A DNA stretch of 48,530 bases from Candidatus Zhuqueibacterota bacterium (lineage in GTDB: Bacteria; Zhuqueibacterota; Zhuqueibacteria; Zhuqueibacterales; Zhuqueibacteraceae): NCBI GenBank assembly GCA_022616415.1, contig JAKEEU010000037.1, positions 1 to 48,530 on the forward strand, written 5' to 3'. The notes under the pieces are model-generated. The model did no database searches, was not told where the DNA came from, and saw nothing but the letters and a program-made list of their open reading frames with translations. This document shows, piece by piece, positions 25,575 through 33,990 of the stretch. Each line of letters opens with the position of its first letter. Within the stretch, counting starts at the first letter, position 1. The translations under genes and the position numbers were made by a program.

Positions 25575-26482
25575 ACGCCCAAATGCGTCTTCAAAAACTC
25601 CACCATCCGGCGGATGATCTCAACCGCGCGGGGATTCTCTTCCTTATTATCAAAGCCGTGAGCGCCTTCGGGATGGTTGGCAAAATCAATCGTAATATTG
25701 CGCGCGATCGCCTCGCGCACAAAACGATCGATGGTATCGTTGAGATTTGGAATTTGGTCGCGACCGGCGCGAATGATGAATATTGGTGGAATGTTGGCAG
25801 CATTCGCCAGATGATTGATGGGGGAATATGCCTGAATCGTTTCTTTCGTTTCGCTCTGGCGATGATGTTCGGTTTGCTGAATGTCGAGAAAATTATAAAC
25901 ACTGACGAGGCAGCGAATATAAGGCGTCTTGCCCATCATGCCAAAACTCAACAACGGCCCGCCGGCGGAAAAAGCCACGAGCGCAATTTTTTCTTTGTCG
26001 ATATTGTAAGCCTCGGCATTCGCGCGAATGTGATTGAGCAAATCATTCAGATCGTTGGCCGCTTCGGCAACCGCGGTTTTGGGAAAACCCAAACTTTGTG
26101 TGAAGGTCACCGCAACCAATCCTGAAGCCGCGATCAATTTGCCGTAGCTTTGATAAATGCCCCAATCTTTTGGACGATAATCTCCACCTTCTCCCGCGCC
26201 GCCGTGAATGAACACGACAGCGGGACGTTTCGCGCCCGAGGGCAAATTCGGCGGGAGATAAACATCCATCTTGAGATTCGGATTGTTCGTCTTCTTATAG
26301 TCGCGATCTTTCAGAACTTTGACCGCATCCATTCCAGGAACACGATAGACCACCGGCTTGTTGACGATTTCCATGAAAGCGCGGTCTTCGTCGGTCATCG
26401 GGCGGTTCTGCGCAAGCGATGGGCCTGCCGTGTGCGCAAAGAAAAGCAACACCGGCACGAGCAGAATTTTAATTTTTTTCAT
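25571..26482 (-). CDS. Secreted alpha/beta hydrolase
   Basis: A 303-aa exported serine hydrolase. Signal peptide LLVPVLLFFAHTAG; oxyanion motif FIHGGAGEGG (about 91-100); nucleophile Ser172 in VAFSAGG; acid Asp242 in IRAGRDQIP; base His275 in EGAHGFD. The HGG motif and spacing fit the BD-FAE/acetyl-esterase-like branch. It heads the minus-strand run that continues with the SnoaL fragment, DUF1579-like protein and M28 peptidase. A family F repeat lies just upstream. Confidence 0.9.
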   Translation of the reverse strand: MKKIKILLVPVLLFFAHTAGPSLAQNRPMTDEDRAFMEIVNKPVVYRVPGMDAVKVLKDRDYKKTNNPNLKMDVYLPPNLPSGAKRPAVVFIHGGAGEGGDYRPKDWGIYQSYGKLIAASGLVAVTFTQSLGFPKTAVAEAANDLNDLLNHIRANAEAYNIDKEKIALVAFSAGGPLLSFGMMGKTPYIRCLVSVYNFLDIQQTEHHRQSETKETIQAYSPINHLANAANIPPIFIIRAGRDQIPNLNDTIDRFVREAIARNITIDFANHPEGAHGFDNKEENPRAVEIIRRMVEFLKTHLGV

Positions 26483-26505
26483 GTTATAAATTCATTTATT
26501 TTTTT

Positions 26506-26602
26506 GTCATTGCGAGGCGTTTTTTGCCGAAGCAATCCGACGGACGTAGTCTGCTGGGATACTCGCAAAAAGATTGCTTTGTTGAGAAACACTCGCAATG
26601 AC
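26506..26602. repeat. Family F palindromic unit (GTCATTGCGAG...CTCGCAATGAC)
   Basis: Outer arms GTCATTGCGAG (26506-26516) and CTCGCAATGAC (26592-26602), with inner arms AAGCAATC and GATTGCTT. This GTCATTGCGAGG design occurs in the intergenic regions of many bacteria. It resembles the core of the 12741-12865 element (GTCATTCCGAGC). Confidence 0.85.
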
Positions 26603-26633
26603 ACTTTCTTAAATTTGGCCAAGCTTGTTCGCT

Positions 26634-27899
26634 TCATCGCTCGGACGTCAGCCGGATGAGGCCCGTCGCATCGCGCACAAAGACGTCCGCGCCGAGAAGA
26701 ACCGGCATGGCAAATATCTCGGCGTCAGCAACGTCGTAACGCCGCTCGATCTCAAACGTCGCCGTGTTGCGACGAGCGACGATGAGATCCGCGCCGTTGG
26801 TCAGGTAAACGACGTGGCGCGGCGTGAGCAGCACCGAGGCATGCCAGCCTTCTCGTCCCTCGGTAGCCCAACGAATCGCGCCGGTTTTCGCGTCGAGCGC
26901 AACGAACTGGCCTTTCTGCCGCGCAGAGTGGCAGTATATCAAGCCGCCGGCATAAACCGGCGAACTCATATACATCGCCACCTCCGCGTTCTTCCACACT
27001 TCCGTTGCTTTCCATTTGCCATTGCTTTGCTGGAGCGCGTAGGCATGCGTGCCTTGGCGCGTACCGGAGACGATGAGAAGCGAGCCGGTCCAAACGGGCG
27101 TCGCGATGTTCTCATGCCACTCGTCGAGAAACGGTACGGACCAAAGTTGACCGCCCGTCTTCGCATCGAGGCCGACGATGGAGCTGTCGGTCATCGTCAC
27201 GATTTGCATTTTGCCCGCGATGTCGAACACAACCGGCGACGCGTAACCTGGCCCATGGCCGCGCCACTCCCATTTGGTTGCGCCATTGCTCGGATCGAGA
27301 GCCAAGATTTGCCCGCCGTGAACGTCGCTGCCTACTTGAATTACCATAAGGCCACCAAGCGCGAGTGGCGAAGCGGAAGTGCCGCAGAAGAGTTTTGACG
27401 TATCAACCGTTTTTGAAAAATCCTTGCGCCAAAGCTGGCGACCAGTCGCGGTTTCCCATGCCGTGAGCACGCCGGTAATGCCGAGCGTGAACAGCCGCTT
27501 GCCGATAATGAGCGGCGTTGCGTTCGGCCCTTTCGCCATCTTCGTCGCGTAGCGATTCTTTTCAAATGTTGCCGGATACTTTTGCTGCCAAAGAATTTTT
27601 CCGCTCGCCAACTCGATGGCCATGACGATCTCATCGGGATCGCGGCGGCAGTGAACGAACACGCGGCCATCCACAACGATTGGCGACGAGTAGCCTTCGC
27701 CGATCTCAACACGCCAAACGCGACGCAGCGAATCAGGCCATGAGGCCGGCACATTTGCGGCGGGCACCAACCCATCGCGAGTCGGGCCACGCCACTGCGT
27801 CCAATCTTGTGCGCCGGCTGATTGTGTGAAACCAAATATGAAGAGAACGGTGGCAATGAGGCGGCGCGAAATCATGCGCGCATTTTTTTCTATTTTCAT
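26634..27899 (-). CDS. Secreted PQQ-like (BamB-fold) beta-propeller protein
   Basis: A 421-aa exported protein. The signal peptide is RRLIATVLFIFGFTQSAGA, and the mature start DWTQWRGPTRDGLVPA matches the paralogue at 17136-18482. Blade motifs include LASGKILWQQKYP, TATGRQLWRKDF, DAKTGGQLWSVPF and DAKTGAIRWATEG. A non-enzymatic propeller is favoured, since quinoprotein active-site residues were not seen. Upstream is a family H repeat, downstream a 150-bp gap holding the family F repeat. Confidence 0.88.
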   Translation of the reverse strand: MKIEKNARMISRRLIATVLFIFGFTQSAGAQDWTQWRGPTRDGLVPAANVPASWPDSLRRVWRVEIGEGYSSPIVVDGRVFVHCRRDPDEIVMAIELASGKILWQQKYPATFEKNRYATKMAKGPNATPLIIGKRLFTLGITGVLTAWETATGRQLWRKDFSKTVDTSKLFCGTSASPLALGGLMVIQVGSDVHGGQILALDPSNGATKWEWRGHGPGYASPVVFDIAGKMQIVTMTDSSIVGLDAKTGGQLWSVPFLDEWHENIATPVWTGSLLIVSGTRQGTHAYALQQSNGKWKATEVWKNAEVAMYMSSPVYAGGLIYCHSARQKGQFVALDAKTGAIRWATEGREGWHASVLLTPRHVVYLTNGADLIVARRNTATFEIERRYDVADAEIFAMPVLLGADVFVRDATGLIRLTSER

Positions 27900-27917
27900 T
27901 TGCGAGTGCAGGCTTTT

Positions 27918-28040
27918 GTAGTCACCGCCCCTTGTCCCGCCCCGTCTCCTTAGTTTTTTATGGAAGCGGGACGGGGTGGGCGGCTGTTCATAAACTAATC
28001 ATTCCTATTCCAACAGCGCCCCACAAGGGGGCGTGACTAC
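27918..28040. repeat. Family H inverted-repeat element, long copy
   Basis: The ends GTAGTCACCGCCCCTTGT and ACAAGGGGGCGTGACTAC match the 80-bp copy at 8720-8799. An inner GCGGGACGGGG / CCCCGTCTCC-like inverted segment makes this copy 43 bp longer. Confidence 0.8.
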
Positions 28041-28060
28041 GTTTCATCGTCGAGGTGAAC

Positions 28061-28585
28061 TTAGAAATAACGCTCTTTGATGATATTGATATGATGCAAT
28101 TCATGACCGGCGATATGATACGCGGCGGCGCGAACACTCATGATATTTCCATTCGCCACGCCGGCTCGGGTGAGCGCTTCATTATCGAAGCTGTTGAACA
28201 AAGAAATCGTGGCGTTTCGCACGGTCGTCAATTCTTCCAGAATGTCGTTGAGGCCGCGCTCATTCGCGCCGGAGTAACGGGCGTAATCATCCTGCTCGAA
28301 TCCTGGCAACTCGGTTTTATCGTTTCGCGCAAACCGCAAAGCGCGGTAGGCGTAAATCCGCTCGTCGTCACTGATGTGAACAAGAATTTCTTTTATCGTC
28401 CATTTGCCTTCGGCATAGCGATGAGCCAGCTTTTCTGCGGGAAGCGAAAGAATGAAATTCTTCGTGGCTTGCAAATTATCTTGCAAGTGCTTTAAGACCA
28501 GTCCATCGTCCGGCAACAATCCGATATACATGATGGTGTACGGCGCGTATTCGCCTTCTCGGGGCTTCTCGATCTTTTTCATCAT
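28061..28585 (-). CDS. DinB-family protein
   Basis: A 174-aa four-helix-bundle protein of the DinB/YfiT superfamily (start taken at the ATG 28585, preceded by GAAAGG; a TTG at 28603 is also open). The metal-binding histidines are visible: KEILVHISDDE and the C-terminal HELHHINI. DinB-like proteins are predicted metal-dependent thiol-transferases or damage-inducible hydrolases. Its first 32 codons are duplicated as a stub at 29229-29330. A distant family member is at 37350-37877. Confidence 0.88.
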   Translation of the reverse strand: MMKKIEKPREGEYAPYTIMYIGLLPDDGLVLKHLQDNLQATKNFILSLPAEKLAHRYAEGKWTIKEILVHISDDERIYAYRALRFARNDKTELPGFEQDDYARYSGANERGLNDILEELTTVRNATISLFNSFDNEALTRAGVANGNIMSVRAAAYHIAGHELHHINIIKERYF

Positions 28586-28632
28586 TATCGTTTTGCCTTT
28601 CAATCAGTGGAGCTCAGCGCGCTTTGTCCGAC

Positions 28633-29229
28633 TCATCCTTTAACCCGCGTGTCTATCGCAATCCAGTTTACTTCCCAAGTCTTGCCCCCATCATCCGAGA
28701 ATGACTGTTCAAAACGGCACGAATCCGGAGTGATGTCCGAGATAACAAATCGAACATAGATCGCTCGGCCATTAAGCGTTTCCTGGCCGAAAAATTCGCC
28801 GCGCCCATTTTTGAACTCGCCGATCACGGGTGGGCTTAACGTACCGCCCTTGCTGTTGGAAAAATTGAGACTCCACTGGCGGGATTCGGGATTGTAGAGA
28901 CGCAGGCTCAGGCCTTCGATGCGACCTGCGGGGCCATTGACGTCGAGTTCTACCAGGTTGGCGCGGCCATCCCAAACTTTCCGAACGACGGTCGTGCCCG
29001 TGTATTCGACCCAGGTCGTGGAGCCGGTCAAGGGATTCAGGAGGCGCGACAACTGCGTTTTCCAAGTACCGATCTCGAAATCAAAATCGCGTTGCCCATC
29101 TCGTTTCTCGAACGTTTGTGGAAGTTTTGCTCTCGATGCGCCTGAATTAGGATCTTCTGCACTGCTGCGATTGGCAAGAAGAATAAACCCGAAGAGAAGA
29201 ACCGCGAATAGACAAACCAGTTTTCTCAT
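28633..29229 (-). CDS. Secreted DUF1579-like protein
   Basis: A 198-aa exported protein. Signal peptide LFAVLLFGFILLANRSSA, then FDFEIGTWKTQLSRL, VWDGRANLVELDV, LRLYNPESRQWSLNF and FSDDGGKTWEVNW. The same motif order (FDF.IG.W near the start, DGGKTW near the end) links it to 24808-25344. Function is unknown. Its Shine-Dalgarno AAGGAGAG lies in the tail of a DinB gene remnant, so that deletion appears to have supplied or preserved its leader. Confidence 0.8.
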   Translation of the reverse strand: MRKLVCLFAVLLFGFILLANRSSAEDPNSGASRAKLPQTFEKRDGQRDFDFEIGTWKTQLSRLLNPLTGSTTWVEYTGTTVVRKVWDGRANLVELDVNGPAGRIEGLSLRLYNPESRQWSLNFSNSKGGTLSPPVIGEFKNGRGEFFGQETLNGRAIYVRFVISDITPDSCRFEQSFSDDGGKTWEVNWIAIDTRVKG

Positions 29230-29330
29230 GACGATCTCTCCTTGTTTAAGACCAGCCCATCGTCTGGCAACAAGCCGATGTACCTGATGGTGTATGACGC
29301 ATACTCGCCTGCTTTGGGCTTCTCAATCTT
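29229..29330 (-). pseudogene. 5' stub of a second DinB-family gene
   Basis: Codons for KIEKPKAGEYASYTIRYIG and LLPDDGLVL match the start of the intact DinB product (KIEKPREGEYAPYTIMYIG). The DNA is visibly similar over about 85 bp. The match ends after GLVL and is followed within about 20 nt by the start of the DUF1579-like gene. The remaining ~140 codons are missing. Confidence 0.85.
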
Positions 29331-29359
29331 TCTCACAGATTCTCGCTCACAAAACTCGG

Positions 29360-29471
29360 AAGACAGAAAAATGGAGGGCAGAAAAATGTTTGCCGTCTGC
29401 TCCATCCCGTCATTGTCAACTTCCCTAGCATAATTCCAAACACCATTTTTCTGCCTTTCATTTTTCTGTCT
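29360..29471. repeat. Family A inverted-repeat element
   Basis: Left arm: GACAGAAAAATG, GAG, GGCAGAAAAATG. Right arm: CATTTTTCTGCC, TTT, CATTTTTCTGTC. The central part includes TTTGCCGTCTGC and GTCATTGTCAACTTCCC. Other copies: 22-64 (inverted), 31615-31761, and a half-copy at 30550-30580. Confidence 0.88.
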
Positions 29472-29521
29472 CGTCAAATTACTGCTGTTCAGCCTTACGT
29501 TCCATTTCAAATCGTAACAAG

Positions 29522-30439
29522 CTATTTCGACGCGCGGGTCAAGCATACCAAGTTCGAGCCGTCGGCGTTTATGATGTAGATCTCGCTCGACCCGTCGCCA
29601 TCCGAAGAGAAAGCGATCCGCTTGCCGTCCGGCGACCAAAATGACGCACGCTCGGTGGCGCGGGTATTCGTCAGGCGGCGCACATTTTTGCCATCTGCAT
29701 CCATGACGTAGGTTTCGCTATTCCCATCGCGGTCGGAGTTGAATGCAATCTTTTTATTGTCGGGCGACCACGAGGCCGCATTGTCATTGAACGCGGTGGT
29801 GACGAGCCGCTGCACTGCGGCGCCGTCCGGCTTCATCGTGTAGATTTGATTCTTGCCGGTGCGGTCGGAATAAAAAATCAGCCGCTTGCCGTCGCGTGAC
29901 CAGCCTGGCACTTGATCGTTGGCCTCGCCCGAGGTAATAACGCGAAAGTTGCTGCCATCGGCATTCATCGTGCAGATACGCCATTTCTTGCCGTCGTCCC
30001 AATTGTTGCTCTCGCGCCATTGAAACACGATGATCTTCTCGTCCGGCGAATAAACCGGCACACCGGCGAAACCTTTCAGATTCGTGAGCTGCACAATGTT
30101 CGAGCCGTCGGCGTCCATCACGTAGATGTTCGTGTCTTCGCCGTTGGCGCGCGGCGATTGAAAAACGATCCTGCGGCCATCGCGTGAAAAGTAGGGATGC
30201 GCATCCCTGCCTGGCGCATGCGTCAGCCGAACCGGATTCGAGCCGTCGGCATTCATCACATAAATCTCCGGATCGCCGTCGCGGTCCGAAGTGAACGCAA
30301 TTTTCTTTCCGTCATGCGACCATTGCGGAAACATCTCATTCGCCTCGCGCTGTTGTTCCGGTGCTTGCCGCGCAAATGCAGAGGCGCATGCAACGCCGCA
30401 GATGATCACAAACAAGATTATGGCTATCCGATTCAACAT
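29522..30439 (-). CDS. Secreted TolB-like PD40 beta-propeller protein
   Basis: A 305-aa exported protein. Signal peptide AIILFVIICGVACASAFA. Six PD40/WD40-like blades follow, each with W(S/F)xDGKKIAFTSDRDG and IYVMNADGSN-type strands. This is the C-terminal propeller of TolB without the N-terminal TolB domain, and no tol-pal genes are nearby. A periplasmic binding role is likely, partner unknown. Both flanks contain family A and other repeats. Confidence 0.9.
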   Translation of the reverse strand: MLNRIAIILFVIICGVACASAFARQAPEQQREANEMFPQWSHDGKKIAFTSDRDGDPEIYVMNADGSNPVRLTHAPGRDAHPYFSRDGRRIVFQSPRANGEDTNIYVMDADGSNIVQLTNLKGFAGVPVYSPDEKIIVFQWRESNNWDDGKKWRICTMNADGSNFRVITSGEANDQVPGWSRDGKRLIFYSDRTGKNQIYTMKPDGAAVQRLVTTAFNDNAASWSPDNKKIAFNSDRDGNSETYVMDADGKNVRRLTNTRATERASFWSPDGKRIAFSSDGDGSSEIYIINADGSNLVCLTRASK

Positions 30440-30471
30440 TGATTACCCTGAAATAAGTAAGCCACGAAAAT

Positions 30472-30580
30472 TTGTAGCACTGGCATCCTGCCAATGCTGA
30501 TAACTTTTAAAAAAAGCAAAACGATTTTGGCAAAACCATTCAAAAGCAATGACAGAAAAATAGAGGACAGAAACATGGGG
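30472..30580. repeat. Cluster of three partial repeat units
   Basis: Within about 110 bp lie a hairpin AGCACTGGCATCCTGCCAATGCT (one mismatch, about 30474-30496), a family E half-copy (GCAAAACGATTTTGGCAAAAC, 30516-30547) and a family A half-copy (GACAGAAAAATAGAGGACAG, 30550-30580). Abutting fragments suggest insertion of one repeat into or beside another. Confidence 0.7.
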
Positions 30581-30602
30581 ATTGTGTATCATCTAAAAGA
30601 AA

Positions 30603-30677
30603 TGCCCAACAGATAAAAGCGGCCAACGGATTAAAGCCTAAAGTTTTTTATCCGTTGGCAGCCTTTATCCGTTGGGG
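30603..30677. repeat. Family B inverted-repeat element, full copy
   Basis: Left arm: CCCAACAGATAAAAGCGG then CCAACGGATTAAA. Right arm: TTTATCCGTTGG, CAGCC, TTTATCCGTTGGGG. The word is repeated twice per arm, as in family A. A half-copy is at 7927-7956. Confidence 0.85.
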
Positions 30678-30707
30678 AAATTTTTTGCTTTAAAAGCAAA
30701 GATTTCA

Positions 30708-31538
30708 TCACCAACATCCTTTCTCAATCAGCAATTGCCAATCGACCTCGGATTCGGTTTGATCGAGGCTTCGCAGAAACGCACGCCATTCCATTTCGGT
30801 TTCACGGTAGCTCTTGCCGGTGATCTCCGGCAAACGGGTTACGCCGCGCTCCCACAGACGGCGAAATTTTTCACGCCCGTAGGTTTCATAGAGAAATTGC
30901 ACGAAGCTGCCGCTTTGCATGTAGGCGCGTAAATCGCTTTGCTTGTGGAATCGAAAAACCAATGTGTGCAGCGAGACGAGTTTCTTCTCGCGCTGCAGGT
31001 GCGCCGCAATCTCGTGAAAACTGTAACCTGCACACGGCGCGTCGGCATAAACGGCCAGCCCTTCCAACAACCACGCTTCCAGCAGCGGCGGCATCTTCCA
31101 CAAATTCATGGAAAGGACGTGCATGATTTCATGGCGATGAAACGGGCGAATGTTCTCATTGCACGCCAACAACACGGTGTTGGATTGATGCTCCGACCAG
31201 CCTGCCGGTTGGGAGCCGAGGACTGGAATCATTTTCTCGCGCGAATCCAAATAAAACAAGTCGATGATCGGCGTGTAATTTTGTTCTCCCAAAATTTTCA
31301 GCGCGTGGAGACGGGCTTCTTCGGCGCTCTGGCGCAACCCGGTAAAATGCCGCGCCGCGTACGTGTTCGCCTCGTAATAAAATCTGAAATGCGGCGTTTT
31401 GACGGCGATCCAGGCGTATGACGAATCTTCCAACATTTGTTTGGCCAATCCAGCCGGTGGCGCCTCTTCAACGCTTCGTCCCCTGCAAGAAAAAATGCAA
31501 AGAACACAGATCAGCAAGTTCGCGGCGTTAGTTTTCAA
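30708..31538 (-). CDS. Gluzincin-type (peptidase MA-like) lipoprotein
   Basis: A 276-aa predicted lipoprotein (LLICVLCIFSC, Cys18). It carries the zinc motif HEIMH (residues 136-140) and a downstream LLEGLAVYAD with Glu159 as probable third ligand, the E-G-x-A arrangement of peptidase MA/M1-like gluzincins. Flanking TPHFRFYYEANT near residue 48 and FHRHEIMHVLSM support this. It probably hydrolyses peptides at the cell surface. The C-terminal helices (SGSFVQFLYETYGREKF) are typical of the family. Confidence 0.85.
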   Translation of the reverse strand: MKTNAANLLICVLCIFSCRGRSVEEAPPAGLAKQMLEDSSYAWIAVKTPHFRFYYEANTYAARHFTGLRQSAEEARLHALKILGEQNYTPIIDLFYLDSREKMIPVLGSQPAGWSEHQSNTVLLACNENIRPFHRHEIMHVLSMNLWKMPPLLEAWLLEGLAVYADAPCAGYSFHEIAAHLQREKKLVSLHTLVFRFHKQSDLRAYMQSGSFVQFLYETYGREKFRRLWERGVTRLPEITGKSYRETEMEWRAFLRSLDQTESEVDWQLLIEKGCW

Positions 31539-31614
31539 ATTGAATTAACATGACAATGTTCAGTTCTGTCGCTTATTTCGATCGGCATGGCAGCATCATC
31601 CCGCAAAAACAATC

Positions 31615-31761
31615 AGAAGACAAAAAAATGGAGGACAGAAAAATGTTTGCCCCGCTTTGTCGCAGACGCCGCGCCACGCGGTGCGGGGCTCCATTCCGTC
31701 ATCGTCAACTTCCCTGGCATGATGCCAAACGCCATCTTTCTGTCTTTCATTTTTCTGTCCC
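31615..31761. repeat. Family A inverted-repeat element with extra internal segment
   Basis: The same ends as 29360-29471, but about 33 bp of GC-rich palindromic sequence (CCCCGCTTTGTCGC..., GCGGTGCGGGG) is inserted in the centre. Confidence 0.85.
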
Positions 31762-31785
31762 TGGCCTGCGGCAGGGCAGGCTTGG

Positions 31786-31819
31786 CTTTTGTTCAAGCCA
31801 ACTTAACATTGCCAAGTTA
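31786..31819. repeat. Family J repeat, internal copy
   Basis: These 34 bp are repeated perfectly in inverted orientation at the extreme right end of the window (48497-48530). The unit contains GGCTT/AAGCC and CTTAAC-type small hairpins. It follows family A within 25 bp. Confidence 0.9.
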
Positions 31820-31828
31820 GATTCGTCG

Positions 31829-33268
31829 TTATTGAATCGCCAAGTTGCCAACACCCTTTTGTTTCATCAACGCTTCGACCTCGGCAATCTCGCGCGGCGC
31901 CGCAGCCGAAAGGTTCTTGTTGCCATCGGCCGTCACCAGAATCACATCTTCGATGCGCACGCCGATGTTGTAATAAGCCGGATCGACGCCGGCAATGCCT
32001 TCGGCGATGTAAATGCCTGGCTCCACCGTGTAAACCATTCCCGCTTCCATGATGGGTTGCCCCACATCATGCACGTTGAGACCGACGGGATGGCCGAGGC
32101 CGTGATAATAAAATTTCTTCATCGCTGGCGTGCTTTTCTCTTTGATCACACCGAGCTTGAACAGGCCCTCGGTCAAAACTTCGTCCGCCTTTTTTGAAAC
32201 CTCCAGCCAGGCAACGCCAGGCTTGATCGCGGCAATGGCGGTTTTCTGCGCGTCGAGCACGAGCTGATAAATCTCACGCTGGGCCTTGGAAAATTTGCCG
32301 TTGGCGGGATAGGTGCGCGTGATATCGCTCGAATAGCCGCGATACTCCGCCGCGCAATCCGCGAGCACCACATCACCGTCTTTGATTTTGCGGCGATTGG
32401 TGTTGTAGTGCAGAATGACCGAATTTTCTCCCGAGGCGACGATGCACGGATAGCCGTTCTGCTCCGCGCCGAGCTTGCGGAAAACATATTCGTAAACGGC
32501 TTCCAATTCATACTCGCCCATGCCTGGCTCGACGGACATCATGGCTTGGCGATGCGCGGCGGCGCTGATCTCGGTGGCTTTGGCCAACAACGCGATTTCC
32601 TCGGGAGATTTGACCACGCGCATTTTGCGCACGAGCGTGATGGGATCGCGAATCTCGACATATCCGCTCCATTGTTCAACCATTGACTTCAAATGCTGGA
32701 GCAATTCCATAATTTCGCCAGTGAGATCGGAGCGAAACGTCGGTGCGTACAAAGCCTTTGCAGAAGCAGACCATAAGAGAGAAGGCAGCATCGTCTTGAA
32801 TTTGTCGTTGGTGGTGGCGTACTCGAAGCCTCGGAGCTTCATCGCGCCCGCCGGACCGTAACGCCGGCCGTTCCATTTTTCAGCAACCAGATTGCGCTGT
32901 TGCACGAACAAAAGCTCGCGCACCGTCACCGTTGTCGTGCTGTCTTCCAAACTGCGGACATTGGTTCCCTTTGGCGCCAGCACGAGAATCGCGTTCGGCT
33001 CGCGAAAGCCGGTCAAATAATAAAAGTCGCTGTTCGGCGCATACGGAAAATCCAAATCCGCATTGCGATTGCGCTCCGGATTCGTATAAAAAATCGCCAC
33101 CGCCTCGTTGCCGATTTGCTGCATGAGCTTTTCGCGCCGCTCTTTGTAAACCTGGCCTGGAATCAGATCGGCGTCGTATTCGAGGTATTTGAGATCTTGG
33201 GCGCGCGCGCCGGCAGCGACGAAGATGAGACAGCAATAAATCCAAACGAGTGGTTTGTAATGCTTCAT
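31829..33268 (-). CDS. pepP: Secreted Xaa-Pro aminopeptidase (M24B)
   Basis: A 479-aa exported di-metal peptidase that removes an N-terminal residue preceding proline. Signal peptide WIYCCLIFVAAGARA; creatinase-type N-domain (PNSDFYYLTGFREPNA); pita-bread domain with metal ligands in VLADCAAEYRGYSSDITRT (two Asp), YHGLGHPVGLNVHD (His), YTVEPGIYI (Glu) and GVRIEDVILVT (Glu). The signal peptide is unusual next to the cytosolic enterobacterial PepP but common in related environmental phyla. It is monocistronic. Confidence 0.92.
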   Translation of the reverse strand: MKHYKPLVWIYCCLIFVAAGARAQDLKYLEYDADLIPGQVYKERREKLMQQIGNEAVAIFYTNPERNRNADLDFPYAPNSDFYYLTGFREPNAILVLAPKGTNVRSLEDSTTTVTVRELLFVQQRNLVAEKWNGRRYGPAGAMKLRGFEYATTNDKFKTMLPSLLWSASAKALYAPTFRSDLTGEIMELLQHLKSMVEQWSGYVEIRDPITLVRKMRVVKSPEEIALLAKATEISAAAHRQAMMSVEPGMGEYELEAVYEYVFRKLGAEQNGYPCIVASGENSVILHYNTNRRKIKDGDVVLADCAAEYRGYSSDITRTYPANGKFSKAQREIYQLVLDAQKTAIAAIKPGVAWLEVSKKADEVLTEGLFKLGVIKEKSTPAMKKFYYHGLGHPVGLNVHDVGQPIMEAGMVYTVEPGIYIAEGIAGVDPAYYNIGVRIEDVILVTADGNKNLSAAAPREIAEVEALMKQKGVGNLAIQ

Positions 33269-33414
33269 TCTCCGCTCCTCCTATTCTGCAAGTGAACTGG
33301 TAATTTCATCTTCGACTTTTTATACTCGTTCAAATTCAGCAAACAAAAAGACGTATCATGGCTTTTTTCGTTTAATCGAAAACGGCATGACGGCCTGATG
33401 TTTGCGCCACAAAT

Positions 33415-33440
33415 AAAAAATGACCCGTTGGGGTCATTTT
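33415..33440. terminator. Rho-independent-type hairpin in a divergent gap
   Basis: AAAATGACCC and GGGTCATTTT flank a GTTG loop, with A and T runs on both sides, so it can work in either direction. It lies in the ~300-bp region between the divergent starts of pepP and the HEPN island, where no terminated gene is visible. The rest of that gap (33269-33567) has no other recognised element. Confidence 0.7.
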
Positions 33441-33567
33441 AAAAAACCGTCATCTTAATTTTAGCGCTGAATGACAGCAACAAATGCGGGGATCTGTGAA
33501 GAGCAGAAAAACGTTGCGATTGTGTTGAGAGAGTATTATATTTCTGGAAGGCTATCGAGGAGGAGCT

Positions 33568-33990
33568 ATGTTCGATCTAACAAAATTTACGCCGACACGC
33601 AAAGCTGAATTCGAGCAACTGGCGCGGGATCGCAAGGAAGATTTTGAGGCGCTGCGGGAGAAAGCGCGGTGGACGGCGTCAGTTTACATGGGGCCTTATA
33701 TTGTGGAAGCGCGGCTCAAATTCAAAGTTTGTGAGGTACTCAAATTAGAGCGGTTGCCGGCAATTCTTAAAACCCATGATTTGGTTGCCCTGGCGATTTT
33801 TGCCGGCGTATGGGATGAACTCAATACTTTGTCGGAAGTGTATAAGAATTTCAGAAAGATCAATCGTCTTCAAGAAGATACTGTCTGGCGTTATAAAGTC
33901 GCCGATCCTTCGCATCAAGCTGATTCAAACGATATGAATGATTGGCTATTCAATCCCAACGATGGAGTTATGACATGGCTCAATATATAA
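33568..33990 (+). CDS. HEPN-like protein, island gene 1
   Basis: A 140-aa cytosolic helical protein preceded by GAGGAGG. The core matches the HEPN four-helix pattern: ASVYMGPYIVEARLKFKVC (an all-alpha helix with the conserved Glu and Lys), then LKTHDLVALAIFAG and a late TVWRYKVADPS. An Rx4-6H ribonuclease motif is not clear (R and H are 8 residues apart), so catalysis is uncertain. Its TAA overlaps an ATG of the next gene (TAATG). HEPN proteins act as RNases or in partner-controlled toxin roles. The assignment is by pattern only. Confidence 0.6.
   Translation: MFDLTKFTPTRKAEFEQLARDRKEDFEALREKARWTASVYMGPYIVEARLKFKVCEVLKLERLPAILKTHDLVALAIFAGVWDELNTLSEVYKNFRKINRLQEDTVWRYKVADPSHQADSNDMNDWLFNPNDGVMTWLNI

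Noticed and set aside
29360..31761. CRISPR array
   Set aside because: The repeats are few, inverted, unevenly spaced and lack unique spacers of constant size. No cas gene is present.
33415..33440. Terminator of pepP
   Set aside because: pepP starts at 33268 and runs away from the hairpin, so it cannot terminate pepP.
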